Source: DASPKS01 sp035628035
Lineage (GTDB): Bacteria; Bacteroidota; Rhodothermia; Rhodothermales; Rubricoccaceae
Assembly: GCA_035628035.1 (NCBI GenBank)
Contig: DASPKS010000100.1
Location: 1-11,519 of the forward strand
Direction: 5' to 3'
DNA: 11,519 nt
The notes under the pieces were generated by a model, which made no database searches, was not told the DNA's origin, and worked only from the letters and a program-made list of their open reading frames with translations. The position numbers were made by a program, and so were the translations under genes. The first letter of the stretch is position 1. Each line of letters opens with the position of its first letter. Positions 1 through 7,135 of this stretch are shown here, one piece after another.

Positions 1-242
1 GCGCGTACGGCCCCCGGGTCGCCGGTGTGCGCGGCGACGGGGAGGGCTTCGCCGCCGGCCTGCCGGATGGCAGCGGCGACCTCGTCGAGCCCCTCCTGCT
101 TCCGACTGGCCAGCACGACCCGCGCGCCGGCCCTTGCGAACGCCTCCGCGATGGCCCGCCCGATCCCCCGGCTCGCGCCGGTGACGAGGGCCACCTTGCC
201 GTCGAGGCGGAACGAGTCGAGCGGAGCGCGCGGCGTTTCCAT
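1..242 (-). CDS. Short-chain dehydrogenase/reductase (SDR), N-terminal part, cut by window edge
   Basis: This reading frame starts with ATG at 242 and runs off the left edge, giving the first 80 residues. After a short lead (METPRAPLDSF) comes RLDGKVALVTGASRGIGRAI, with the Rossmann cofactor motif TGxxxGIG (TGASRGIG, about residues 21-28), an alpha helix and then RVVLASRK. An Arg at the end of beta-2 instead of an acidic residue favours NADP(H). The pattern LASRKQEGLDEVAAAIRQAG followed by GGEAL is typical of classical SDRs, and from memory it is closest to the DHRS4-like group. The catalytic Ser-Tyr-Lys lie outside the window. It follows the monooxygenase gene by 23 bases on the same strand, so the two are probably cotranscribed and act on related intermediates. 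The substrate cannot be named. The SDR fold is certain; the subfamily is a guess. Confidence 0.9.
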   Translation of the reverse strand, partial: METPRAPLDSFRLDGKVALVTGASRGIGRAIAEAFARAGARVVLASRKQEGLDEVAAAIRQAGGEALPVAAHTGDPGAVR

Positions 243-265
243 GGCGCGAACGTACGGCCCGATGC

Positions 266-1852
266 TCAAATGCGGAGGCGGAGCGCGGCGGCCACCTCCC
301 GCGCGGCCCGTCCGCCTTCGCCCTCTCCGTAGAACCCGAACACCCGCCGGTCGGGCCGGACGACGAGCGCCGCCGCGCCTCGTGCCCACCCCATCAGCTT
401 CCCATCGGGTGCGCGCACAACGGCCTCCCCTGCCTCCGAGGGGGACAGGGGGGCTTCCGGGGAAAGAAGACACACGAAGCGCGCGCCGAGCGTCCGCCAC
501 ACGGGGCTTCTGCCGGCCCACGCCTCCGCACTTTGGTTGAGGCCAACCACGGCGAACCCGTCGCCGAGTACCTCGTCGAGCCGCACCGAGGAGCCATCCG
601 CCAGCACGACGCGCGGCTGCGGGAGCAACCGACCGGCGTGCCGGCCCCTCCCACCTCGGAGCACCGCACGGCGTGGCGAGAGGTCGGCCTCGACGCGGCG
701 GAGGGAACGAGCGGCGGGGGGGACGCGATGCAGGGCACGGAGGAGCCTGTCTCGTGTTCGAGCGGCGACTCCTCGAAGGGCGATCGCGCGCCCCGCGAAG
801 ACCGCCCAGCGGATCGTCGTCTCGACGTGCGGGCGGCGCTCCTGTTCGTAGGCGTCGAGCAGCGAAGCGTCGGCACGGCCCGTTACGACAAGCGGGAGGG
901 ACCAGCCGAGGAAGGCCGCGTCGCGAAGGCCCGCGCCGAGGCCCTGCCCGAGGAACGGCGGCATCTGGTGCGCAGCGTCGCCCGCGAGCAGCAGCGGGCC
1001 CTTCCGCCACCCCCGCGCTACGACCGACCGGAACGTGTAGACCGCGGCGCGCTCCACCTCAACGGCCTCCGGGTCCACCCACCGCGCGAGGAGGCGGCGC
1101 ACCATGCCCGGCTGCTCCACCGCTTCGGGCGTCTCCCCCTGCCGCAGCATGAACTCCCACCGGCGCCGCCGGCCAGGGAACGGGACGAACGTGGTCGGCC
1201 GCGACGGGCTGCACACCTGAAGGAGACGGTCGGGCAGCGGCACGTCGCGCGTGAGCAGGGTATCCACGACGAGCCAGTCCTGCGTGAACCGCGCGACCGG
1301 ACGGAGCGGGCTCTGCATCGCCGCGCGGACGAGGCTCCGCGCCCCGTCGCCCCCGACGACGAACCGGGCACGCGCGCGGTACGTCTCGCCCGCGCCGTGC
1401 ACCGTGAGCACGCCCTCGTCGCCGGTGGCCTCGACGGACACGACCTCGTGACCGAGCCGGACTTCGACGGAAGGAAAGCGCGCGGCGCCGTCGCGGAGGA
1501 CGCGCTCCACGTCGGGCTGGTGGACGAGGGTGGCGGCCGGAAACCCCAAGGGCTCGTCGGCCGCGCCTTTCTTGAAGGCGCGCAAGAGGAGGCGGCCGTC
1601 CCCTGTCACGAGGTCCATCCCGTCGAGCGGGCGACTGGCCGAGAGAACCTTCTCGTGTAGGCCCGCCAGCTGGAGGATGCGGAGCGCCTCGTCGTCGAGG
1701 TGCGCCGCACGGGGGATCGCCCACGGCGCCGCCTCGCGCTCCAGCACGAGCACGCGGAGGCCGCGCGCGCCGAGGAGGTTCGCCAGCAGCGCCCCCACCG
1801 GCCCATAGCCGACGAGGGCCACGTCGTAGGGGGAGGGTGGTTGAAGGTTCAA
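266..1852 (-). CDS. FAD-dependent aromatic monooxygenase, MhpA/PheA-like (class A flavoprotein hydroxylase)
   Basis: This 528-residue protein has the full signature of NAD(P)H-dependent flavoprotein aromatic hydroxylases. The FAD dinucleotide motif GYGPVG is at 15-20 with the ribose-binding Glu at 38. PRAAHLDDEALR (47-58) is the conserved stretch after it, the DG motif GGDGARS is at 167-173, and the second FAD motif LLAGDAAH (288-295) is followed by GQGLGAGLRD (302-311). Together with RWEFMLRQGET (231-241), this order and spacing resemble 3-(3-hydroxyphenyl)propionate hydroxylase MhpA. The C-terminal 120 or so residues look like the usual thioredoxin-like domain (VLADGSSVRLDEVLGDGFAV, later LVVRPDRRVFGFYG). 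The enzyme should be cytosolic and hydroxylate a phenolic ring or polyketide-like substrate using O2. Start: TTG at 1852 gives the normal N-terminus just before the FAD motif, and the next ATG is past it. No Shine-Dalgarno is visible. No ring-cleavage genes are in view, so degradation and tailoring roles both remain open. Confidence 0.9.
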   Translation of the reverse strand: MNLQPPSPYDVALVGYGPVGALLANLLGARGLRVLVLEREAAPWAIPRAAHLDDEALRILQLAGLHEKVLSASRPLDGMDLVTGDGRLLLRAFKKGAADEPLGFPAATLVHQPDVERVLRDGAARFPSVEVRLGHEVVSVEATGDEGVLTVHGAGETYRARARFVVGGDGARSLVRAAMQSPLRPVARFTQDWLVVDTLLTRDVPLPDRLLQVCSPSRPTTFVPFPGRRRRWEFMLRQGETPEAVEQPGMVRRLLARWVDPEAVEVERAAVYTFRSVVARGWRKGPLLLAGDAAHQMPPFLGQGLGAGLRDAAFLGWSLPLVVTGRADASLLDAYEQERRPHVETTIRWAVFAGRAIALRGVAARTRDRLLRALHRVPPAARSLRRVEADLSPRRAVLRGGRGRHAGRLLPQPRVVLADGSSVRLDEVLGDGFAVVGLNQSAEAWAGRSPVWRTLGARFVCLLSPEAPLSPSEAGEAVVRAPDGKLMGWARGAAALVVRPDRRVFGFYGEGEGGRAAREVAAALRLRI

Positions 1853-1885
1853 CGGGAAAGAGGCGGGGGGGCTTATCTGCCCCGA

Positions 1886-1901
1886 CGAGGGCCGGCCCTC
1901 G
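1886..1901. promoter_or_regulatory. Perfect 16-bp palindrome in divergent promoter region (possible operator)
   Basis: CGAGGGCCGGCCCTCG is identical to its own reverse complement. It lies in the 85-base gap between the divergent monooxygenase and propeller genes and ends three bases before a -7-like element (1905-1912). A regulator bound here would overlap the promoter core of the propeller gene and lie 34 bases upstream of the monooxygenase start. In about 70% GC DNA, GC-rich palindromes are not rare, so operator function is inference. A small RNA hairpin is an alternative. Confidence 0.4.
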
Positions 1902-1904
1902 CCT

Positions 1905-1912
1905 TATACTTG
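1905..1912 (+). promoter_or_regulatory. Putative Bacteroidota-type -7 element (TATACTTG) for the propeller gene
   Basis: TATACTTG matches the TAnnTTTG consensus used by the short primary sigma factor of Bacteroidota at seven of eight positions. It sits 25 bases before the ATG at 1938 and is the most AT-rich spot in the intergenic region. No clear -33 TTG element is visible. The similar motif before the downstream genes of the window supports it. Confidence 0.45.
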
Positions 1913-1937
1913 CGGCCCTGCCTTCTATCCCCGACCC

Positions 1938-4466
1938 ATGCCCCGCCTGACGCGCCTCCTCGTTACTGCCGGCCTCTTCGCGGCCGCCTTCGCGGCCCTC
2001 GGCTTGATCTGGCTCGACCCCACGCCGGTCCCGGCCTTCGCCCGCCGGGGCCTGATCCCCGGCGCCTACCAGGCCCTCACCTTCTGGACCGACCAGCGGG
2101 CCTATCCGGCTCCCGATCTCCCGGCTGAAGGGCTGGCCCAGGCCCTCGCGCAGCGGCAGGCCCTCGCCGCGCGAGGCGGCGAGCCCGCCTCGGTGTGGCA
2201 GTCGATGGGGCCGCACAACCAGGGCGGCCGCACCCTCGCCCTCGCCCTCAACCCCCTCCGCCCGACGACGCTCTGGGTCGGCTCGGCCGGGGGTGGCCTC
2301 TGGCGCGCCACGCTCCCGACAGGCGGCGGCGTGAGCTGGACCCGCGTCGAGACGGGCTTCGCCGTCCACGCGGCGTCCGCCATCGCCATCGCGCCGAGCG
2401 ACACGAGCGTGATGTACCTCGGCACGGGCGAGGTCTACAAGTACCAGGACATCCAGGGCGGCACCGTCAGCCGCCCCACGCGCGGGGCCTACGGCATCGG
2501 CATCCTGAAGTCGACCGACGGCGGGCAGACGTGGAGCCATGTGCTGAACTGGACGCGCGACCAGCGGCGCGGCGTCCAGATGATCCGCGTCAACCCCACG
2601 AACCCCAACGATGTGTGGGCCGCCACGACGGAGGGGGTGTACCGCTCAACCGACGGCGGCGCGACGTGGGCGAACGTCCACCCCGTCGTGATGGCGACGG
2701 ACCTCCTCCTCCACCCCACCGACCCGAACTGGGCCCTCGCCGCGCACGGCAACCAGAGCAGCCCGGGCAAGGGGCTCTACCGCACCACCGATGGGGGGGC
2801 CACCTGGACGCAGCTCACGGCGGGCGTCCCCACCACATTCATCGGGAAGATCCTCCTCGACCGCCACCCCACCGACCTCAACACGCTCTACGCCAGCGTC
2901 GGCAACGGGATCTCCGGCTCGACGAGCACGTGGCTCCTCCGCACGACCGACGGCGGCGACACGTGGACGACCGTGACGACGGCGGACTACGCCTCCTACC
3001 AGGGGTGGTTCGCCCACTACGTCGCTGTCAACCCCCACCGGCCGAATGAGGTGTGGCTGGGCGGCGTGGACCTCTGGCGCTCGCTGAGTGGGGGGGCCAG
3101 CCCCACGCCCATCGGCAACATCCACCCCGACCACCACCACTTCGCGTTCCACCCCACCAACCCCGACATCGTTTACTTCGCCGGCGACGGCGGGCTCTAC
3201 CGCACCACCAACGGCGGGGCCTCGTTCGAGGACCTTAACGCCGGCTACCAGACGCTCCAGCTCTACAACGGCACCTCCCACGCGTGGACGGATTCGACGC
3301 GCTCCCTCGGCGGCGCGCAGGACAACGGCGTCCGCGCGTTCCGCGGCACCCTCGACTGGGCCCACGTCATCGGCGGCGACGGGACGTGGACGGCCATCGA
3401 CCCCGTGAACCCGCAGTACCAGTACGGCGCCTGGCAGAACCTCAACCTCCAGCGCTCGATGGACGGCGGGTTCACCTTCGCCCCCATCGTGCCCCCGACG
3501 GGCTCGGCCACCGCGTTCGTCGCGCCGTTCGCGCTGGCCCCGACGATGCCGCAGCGGCTCTACGCCGGGCGCGCCATCATCTACCGCTCCGACAACCGCG
3601 GGTCCTCGGGCACGTGGCGGACGACCAACGGCGGCGTCGCGCTCGACGGCAACCCCGCCCTCGCCCTCACCGTCGCCCCTTCCGACTCCAACACCGTCTA
3701 CGTCTCGACGGCGCCGATCACGACGGGGGCCAGCCGCACGCGGCTCTGGAAGACCGTCAACGCGGGCGCCTCGTGGACGCAAGTGACGGGCACCCTCCCC
3801 GACCGCTACCTCATGGACGTCGCCATCCACCCGACGAACCCGGCCATCGCCTACGTCGTCGCCTCGGGGTGGGGCGCCGGCCACGTGTTCAAGACGACCG
3901 ACGGCGGCGCCTCGTGGACCGACGTCACGGGCGTCCTCCCCGACGCCCCGACGACGGCCGTCGTCATCGACCCCCTCCGCCCGAACGACGTGTACGTGGG
4001 GAACGACGTCGGCGTGTTCGTCTCCCGCGACGGGGGCGCCTCGTGGGGCACGTTCAGCAACGGGCTGCCGGGCGTCACGCTCACGTCGGACCTCCAGATC
4101 TCCCCGTCGGACCGGACGCTCCGCGTGGCGACCCACGGGCACGGGATGTACAAGCGCGCCCTCGACGGCGACCCGACGGCGAACGAGCCGCCGGCTCCGG
4201 CGGCGGCCGTCGCCCTGGAGACGGTCGCGCCGAACCCGGTGCGGGACCGCGCAACGGTGACCTTCCGGCTCGACCGCCCGGCCCACGTACGGCTCGCGCT
4301 CTACGACGCGCGGGGCCGCGCCGTGGCGGTCGTGCTCGACCGCGCGATGGCGGCGGGCCGCCACACGGTCCCGGTCGAGGCCGCGCGTCTCGCGGGGGGC
4401 ACGTACGTCGTCCGCCTCATGGCCGATGGCCGCGCCCTCGCCCGCCCCATGACGGTGGTGCGCTAG
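1938..4466 (+). CDS. Secreted Asp-box (BNR/sortilin-like) beta-propeller protein with T9SS C-terminal sorting domain
   Basis: This is an 842-residue extracellular protein. A hydrophobic N-terminal segment (residues about 5-26, LLVTAGLFAAAFAALGLIWL) acts as signal peptide or anchor. Next come QRAYP near residue 55 and WQSMGPHNQGGRT, features common at the start of Bacteroidota secreted propellers. From about residue 85 to 740, blades repeat the Asp-box pattern S/T-x-D-G-G-x-T/S-W. Examples are KSTDGGQTW (from 191), RSTDGGATW, RTTDGGATW, RTTDGGDTW, KTTDGGASW and SRDGGASW (around 696-703), with degenerate copies such as RTTNGGASF and RSMDGGFTF. Copies are often preceded by P-x-N-P-x-x-V/I-Y/W, as in VPS10/sortilin, GH74-like and Ycf48-like propellers. 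Residues about 760-842 (APNPVRDRATVTF, then GTYVVRLMADG) form a type A T9SS sorting domain. It is therefore probably exported by T9SS and cell-surface attached or released. No glycosidase catalytic pair can be assigned, so enzymatic activity is unproven. The ATG lies 25 bases after a -7-like element. Confidence 0.9.
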   Translation: MPRLTRLLVTAGLFAAAFAALGLIWLDPTPVPAFARRGLIPGAYQALTFWTDQRAYPAPDLPAEGLAQALAQRQALAARGGEPASVWQSMGPHNQGGRTLALALNPLRPTTLWVGSAGGGLWRATLPTGGGVSWTRVETGFAVHAASAIAIAPSDTSVMYLGTGEVYKYQDIQGGTVSRPTRGAYGIGILKSTDGGQTWSHVLNWTRDQRRGVQMIRVNPTNPNDVWAATTEGVYRSTDGGATWANVHPVVMATDLLLHPTDPNWALAAHGNQSSPGKGLYRTTDGGATWTQLTAGVPTTFIGKILLDRHPTDLNTLYASVGNGISGSTSTWLLRTTDGGDTWTTVTTADYASYQGWFAHYVAVNPHRPNEVWLGGVDLWRSLSGGASPTPIGNIHPDHHHFAFHPTNPDIVYFAGDGGLYRTTNGGASFEDLNAGYQTLQLYNGTSHAWTDSTRSLGGAQDNGVRAFRGTLDWAHVIGGDGTWTAIDPVNPQYQYGAWQNLNLQRSMDGGFTFAPIVPPTGSATAFVAPFALAPTMPQRLYAGRAIIYRSDNRGSSGTWRTTNGGVALDGNPALALTVAPSDSNTVYVSTAPITTGASRTRLWKTVNAGASWTQVTGTLPDRYLMDVAIHPTNPAIAYVVASGWGAGHVFKTTDGGASWTDVTGVLPDAPTTAVVIDPLRPNDVYVGNDVGVFVSRDGGASWGTFSNGLPGVTLTSDLQISPSDRTLRVATHGHGMYKRALDGDPTANEPPAPAAAVALETVAPNPVRDRATVTFRLDRPAHVRLALYDARGRAVAVVLDRAMAAGRHTVPVEAARLAGGTYVVRLMADGRALARPMTVVR

Positions 4467-4631
4467 GAGGACATCGCGGCGGGGTATCCAAAGTGCTAAA
4501 AAAGCAACGGTAATAGACCGGTAGGAACCCCCGTTGGGAAGGCGAAAGCGGACCGCCCCGCCCGGCGCCGATGCGCGCCGGCCCGGGTGGCGGCGGCCGC
4601 GACACCCGTTTCGCCTCAACCCCCGACGGCC
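4467..4631. other. Intergenic region with an AT-rich island; no gene seen
   Basis: This stretch lies between the propeller and the first toroid gene. Bases about 4486-4525 form a local AT-rich island (CCAAAGTGCTAAAAAAGC, then GGTAATAGACCGGTAGG) in otherwise 70% GC DNA. CAACGG (4505-4510) and CCGTTG (4531-4536) form a 6-bp inverted repeat around a 20-base loop that itself holds ACCGGT. The remainder is GC-rich. I find no convincing terminator with a T-tract and no clear -7 element. The island may hold the promoter of the toroid gene or an untranslated leader. Confidence 0.4.
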
Positions 4632-5888
4632 ATGATCCGCTCGTTCCTCGTCGCCCCCCTCGCCCTGGCGACCGTCTACTTCGTCGGCGCGCCCGCTCTC
4701 CAGAAGGCGCCCCCACCGAAGCCCGAACCGCCCGTCGTCGAGCAGCCCCTCCTTGACGGGCGCCGCCCGCTCCCCCTCCCGGGCTACCTCACCCAGAGCC
4801 TCCGCTACCTCGCCGAGGCGCAGTTCGAGAACGGCGGGTGGGGCGCCGGCTCCCACGCCCGCCAGGACGTCCGCGACCCCCACGCGGTGCAGACGGACCC
4901 GGCCACGACGGCCTTCGCCGCGACGGCGCTCCTCCGCGCGGGCAGCACGCACCGCGAAGGGCCCTACGCCCGCAACGTCCGCCGCGCGCTCGAACACCTC
5001 CTCGACCTCGTCGAGGACACGCCCGCGAACGCCGACCGCCTCACCTCGCTCGAAGGGACGCAGCCGCAGGTGAAGCTCGGCCGCAACATCGACGCGTCGA
5101 TGACGGCGCAGTTCTTTACGGCCGTCCTCCCCCACACGCGGAACGACCGCGCGCTACGCCGACGCATCGAGCGCGCGCTCGACCGCTGCCTCGGCATGAT
5201 CCAGCGCACGCAGGCCGCCGACGGCAGCTGGAACGACGGCGGCTGGGCGCCCGTCCTCCAGTCCTCGATGGCGAACACCGCGCTGGAGCGCGCCGCCGAG
5301 GCCGGCCGCCCCGTCGACCGCGACGTGCTCGCGCGCTCGCGCGCGTACCAGGGCGGCAACGTGAGCGCCGAGCCCGGCGCCGCCCCTTCGGTGGATGCCA
5401 GCGCCGGCGCCGGTGTGGCCCTCTACAGCGCCACGAGCGCCCAGCGCGCGACGGCCCCCGAGGCGCGCCGCGCCCTCGAGGCCGTCCGCGAGGCGCAGGA
5501 GCGCGGCGACCTCGACGAGGACGACGGCGTGACGGCCGAGAACCTCGGCCGCATCGGGTTCGACCGCGAGGAGGCCGAGGCCCTCGCCGATGCGTACGAA
5601 CAGAACCGGGCTTCGACCGCCGTCCTCGCCGACGACGCGGTGTGGACCGGGTTCGGCAACAACGGCGGCGAGGAGTTCCTGAGCTACCTCCAGACGAGCG
5701 AGTCACTCGTCATCGGCGGCGACGAGGACGCGTGGGCGCGGTGGCACGCCCGCCTGAGCAACCAGTTCGGGAGCATCCAGAACGGCGACGGCAGCTGGAG
5801 CGGGCACCACTGCATCACGAGCCCGGTGTTCTGCACGGCCGCCGTCATCCTCGCCCTGGCGGCCGACCGCGACCCGGCGCTGAGCTGA
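4632..5888 (+). CDS. Exported alpha/alpha-toroid protein (squalene cyclase/prenyltransferase repeat family), GHHCIT-type
   Basis: With the ATG at 4632 the product has 418 residues and begins with a signal peptide or membrane anchor (MIRSFLVAPLALATVYFVGA), followed by a Pro-rich linker (25-38). An in-frame GTG at 4587 would add 15 residues that bury the signal sequence, so I reject it. The body is helical with QW-like repeats of prenyltransferase/squalene-cyclase toroids: AQFENGGWG (63-71), TQAADGSWNDGGW (193-205) and QNGDGSW (383-389). Two further motifs look family-defining: FGNNGGEEFLSY (341-352) and GHHCITSPVFCTAA (391-404). The His-His-Cys and second Cys could bind metal or be catalytic, as in the zinc site of protein prenyltransferase beta subunits, but that is inference. 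There is no cyclase-type catalytic DxDDTA helix. I recall uncharacterised homologues in Bacteroidota and Planctomycetes. Substrate and function are unknown. A second toroid gene follows 80 bases downstream. Confidence 0.8.
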   Translation: MIRSFLVAPLALATVYFVGAPALQKAPPPKPEPPVVEQPLLDGRRPLPLPGYLTQSLRYLAEAQFENGGWGAGSHARQDVRDPHAVQTDPATTAFAATALLRAGSTHREGPYARNVRRALEHLLDLVEDTPANADRLTSLEGTQPQVKLGRNIDASMTAQFFTAVLPHTRNDRALRRRIERALDRCLGMIQRTQAADGSWNDGGWAPVLQSSMANTALERAAEAGRPVDRDVLARSRAYQGGNVSAEPGAAPSVDASAGAGVALYSATSAQRATAPEARRALEAVREAQERGDLDEDDGVTAENLGRIGFDREEAEALADAYEQNRASTAVLADDAVWTGFGNNGGEEFLSYLQTSESLVIGGDEDAWARWHARLSNQFGSIQNGDGSWSGHHCITSPVFCTAAVILALAADRDPALS

Positions 5889-5907
5889 ACGAGCCGAGGA
5901 AGAGACT

Positions 5908-5942
5908 GGGGGAGCGCAGCGCCGTCTGCGCTCCCCTCTTTC
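5908..5942 (+). terminator. Strong Rho-independent terminator after the first toroid gene
   Basis: GGGGAGCGCAG (5909-5919) pairs perfectly with CTGCGCTCCCC (5926-5936) around the six-base loop CGCCGT, an 11-bp stem followed by TCTTTC. It begins 20 bases after the stop codon and separates the two toroid genes, which suggests that the second has its own promoter. Confidence 0.75.
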
Positions 5943-5954
5943 GTGCCCCTTCGC

Positions 5955-5962
5955 TATCCTCG
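5955..5962 (+). promoter_or_regulatory. Possible -7 element (TATCCTCG) directly before the toroid lipoprotein gene
   Basis: TATCCTCG lies 12 bases past the terminator's T-tract and only six bases before the ATG at 5969. It matches TAnnTTTG with two mismatches and resembles the motifs before other genes here. If used, transcription would start at or within a few bases of the ATG, giving a leaderless mRNA. This is a weak match on its own. Confidence 0.3.
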
Positions 5963-5968
5963 CGTCCG

Positions 5969-7126
5969 ATGCGCCCTGCCCTCCTCGTCCTGGTCCTCTT
6001 CACGATCGGCTGCGGCCGGCCCGACCCGGCACCCGACGCCCGCACGACGCTCGCCCGCGCGGCGGAGTGGCTGTGGGCGCAGCAGGCGGAGGACGGCGGC
6101 TGGCACAGCGAGACGCACGGAATCGTCCGCGGCGGGCAGGCCTGGACCGCCTTCGCCCTCGACGCCCTCCTCCAAGTACCGGACAGTGTGGCCGCGCCGC
6201 CGGAGGGTGGTGTGGAGCGCGCGCTGGCGTTTCTCCGTGCGCGGGTGAACGAGGACGGCGCCTTGGGCTACGCCGACACGCTTGTCTTCGAGTACCCCGT
6301 CTACGCGACGGCCTATGCCCTGCGCGTCTTCGCGCGGCATGATGCGCCCGGCGACAGCGCGCTCGTCCGTCGGATGGCGGCGTGGCTCGCCGCGCAGCAG
6401 TACGACGAAGACCGAGGCATCGCGCCGGAGCACCTCGCCTACGGCGCGTGGGGCTTCGGCGAGACGGGCCTCCCGAGCGGGCAGGTCGGGCACCTCGACC
6501 TCTCGCACACGCGCCGCGCGCTGGAAGGGCTCCGCGCCGCCAGCCACGACGACGCTGGCATGTGGACGGCCGCGACGCGCTTCCTCCGCTTCGTCCAGAA
6601 GCACCCGTCGGACACGCGCCCGCAGCCGCCAGGCAACGTACCCGCCGACTCGTCGCTCTACGATGGCGGCTTCTACGCCTCGCCCACGGCCGTGGGCACG
6701 AACAAGGCGGGCGCGCTCACCGGGCCAGACGGCCAGCCACGCGCCTTCCGCAGCTACGCCACCACGACGGCCGACGGGCTCCTCGCCCTCCTCGCGGCGG
6801 GGCACGCGCTCGACAGCGAGCCGGTGCAGGCCGCCGCCGCGTGGCTCCGCGCACACCCCGGCTGGAGCGAGCCCTCCGGCATCCCGCCCGACGACCCCGC
6901 CCAGTGGCACCGCGTGATGGAGCTGTACCACGCGGCCTCGCGGGCGGAGGCCTACGCCGCCCTCGGCGAGCCCGGGCGCTGGCGCGACGACCTCGTGCGC
7001 GAGCTGGCGGCACGCCAGCGCGACGACGGCTCCTTCGTGAACCCCGACGGCGCGCCGAACAAGGAGGACGACCCCATCCTCGCGACGGCGCTCGCCATCA
7101 CCGCGCTCACGGCGGCGTCGCGCTAG
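5969..7126 (+). CDS. Toroid lipoprotein (prenyltransferase/squalene oxidase repeat family)
   Basis: This 385-residue protein starts at ATG 5969 with a lipoprotein signal peptide (MRPALLVLVLFTIGC; predicted lipidated Cys15, with a somewhat unusual Thr at -3). Starts further upstream would run through the terminator. The mature protein is a helical toroid with QW-like repeats: WLWAQQAEDGGWHSETHG (34-51), RVNEDGALGY (92-101), WLAAQQYDEDRG (139-150) and LAARQRDDGSFVNP (346-359). It also has YGAWGFGETG (158-167), DLSHTRRALEGL (177-188) and YDGGFYASP with RSYATTTADGLLALLAAG (231-278). The DLSxT and SYxTxTADGL patterns are typical of a widespread, uncharacterised branch of the squalene oxidase/prenyltransferase repeat family. 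No cyclase DxDDTA motif is present, so terpene cyclisation is unlikely. It probably sits in the periplasm or at the outer membrane. Its closeness to the preceding toroid gene suggests related roles, but they share little beyond the repeat pattern. Confidence 0.8.
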   Translation: MRPALLVLVLFTIGCGRPDPAPDARTTLARAAEWLWAQQAEDGGWHSETHGIVRGGQAWTAFALDALLQVPDSVAAPPEGGVERALAFLRARVNEDGALGYADTLVFEYPVYATAYALRVFARHDAPGDSALVRRMAAWLAAQQYDEDRGIAPEHLAYGAWGFGETGLPSGQVGHLDLSHTRRALEGLRAASHDDAGMWTAATRFLRFVQKHPSDTRPQPPGNVPADSSLYDGGFYASPTAVGTNKAGALTGPDGQPRAFRSYATTTADGLLALLAAGHALDSEPVQAAAAWLRAHPGWSEPSGIPPDDPAQWHRVMELYHAASRAEAYAALGEPGRWRDDLVRELAARQRDDGSFVNPDGAPNKEDDPILATALAITALTAASR

Positions 7127-7135
7127 CAAACGAAG

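Noticed and set aside
4464..4474. AGGAGG-like Shine-Dalgarno at the end of the propeller gene
   Set aside because: No start codon with a credible reading frame follows at the right distance. The next gene begins at 4632.
4587..4631. GTG at 4587 as an upstream start of the first toroid gene
   Set aside because: It adds 15 low-complexity residues before a well-formed signal peptide that begins at ATG 4632.
1059..5135. Very long open frames on the minus strand opposite the propeller and toroid genes, and similar long frames opposite other genes
   Set aside because: In about 70% GC DNA, stop codons are rare in off-frames. These translations are Arg/Gly/Pro/Ala-rich, lack recognisable domains, and overlap genes with clear families on the opposite strand.
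5508..5531. DEDD (residues 295-298) of the first toroid as a squalene-hopene cyclase DxDD catalytic motif
   Set aside because: It lies in an acidic, Gly-containing loop without the following TA helix and surrounding aromatic residues of cyclases, and the protein is exported.
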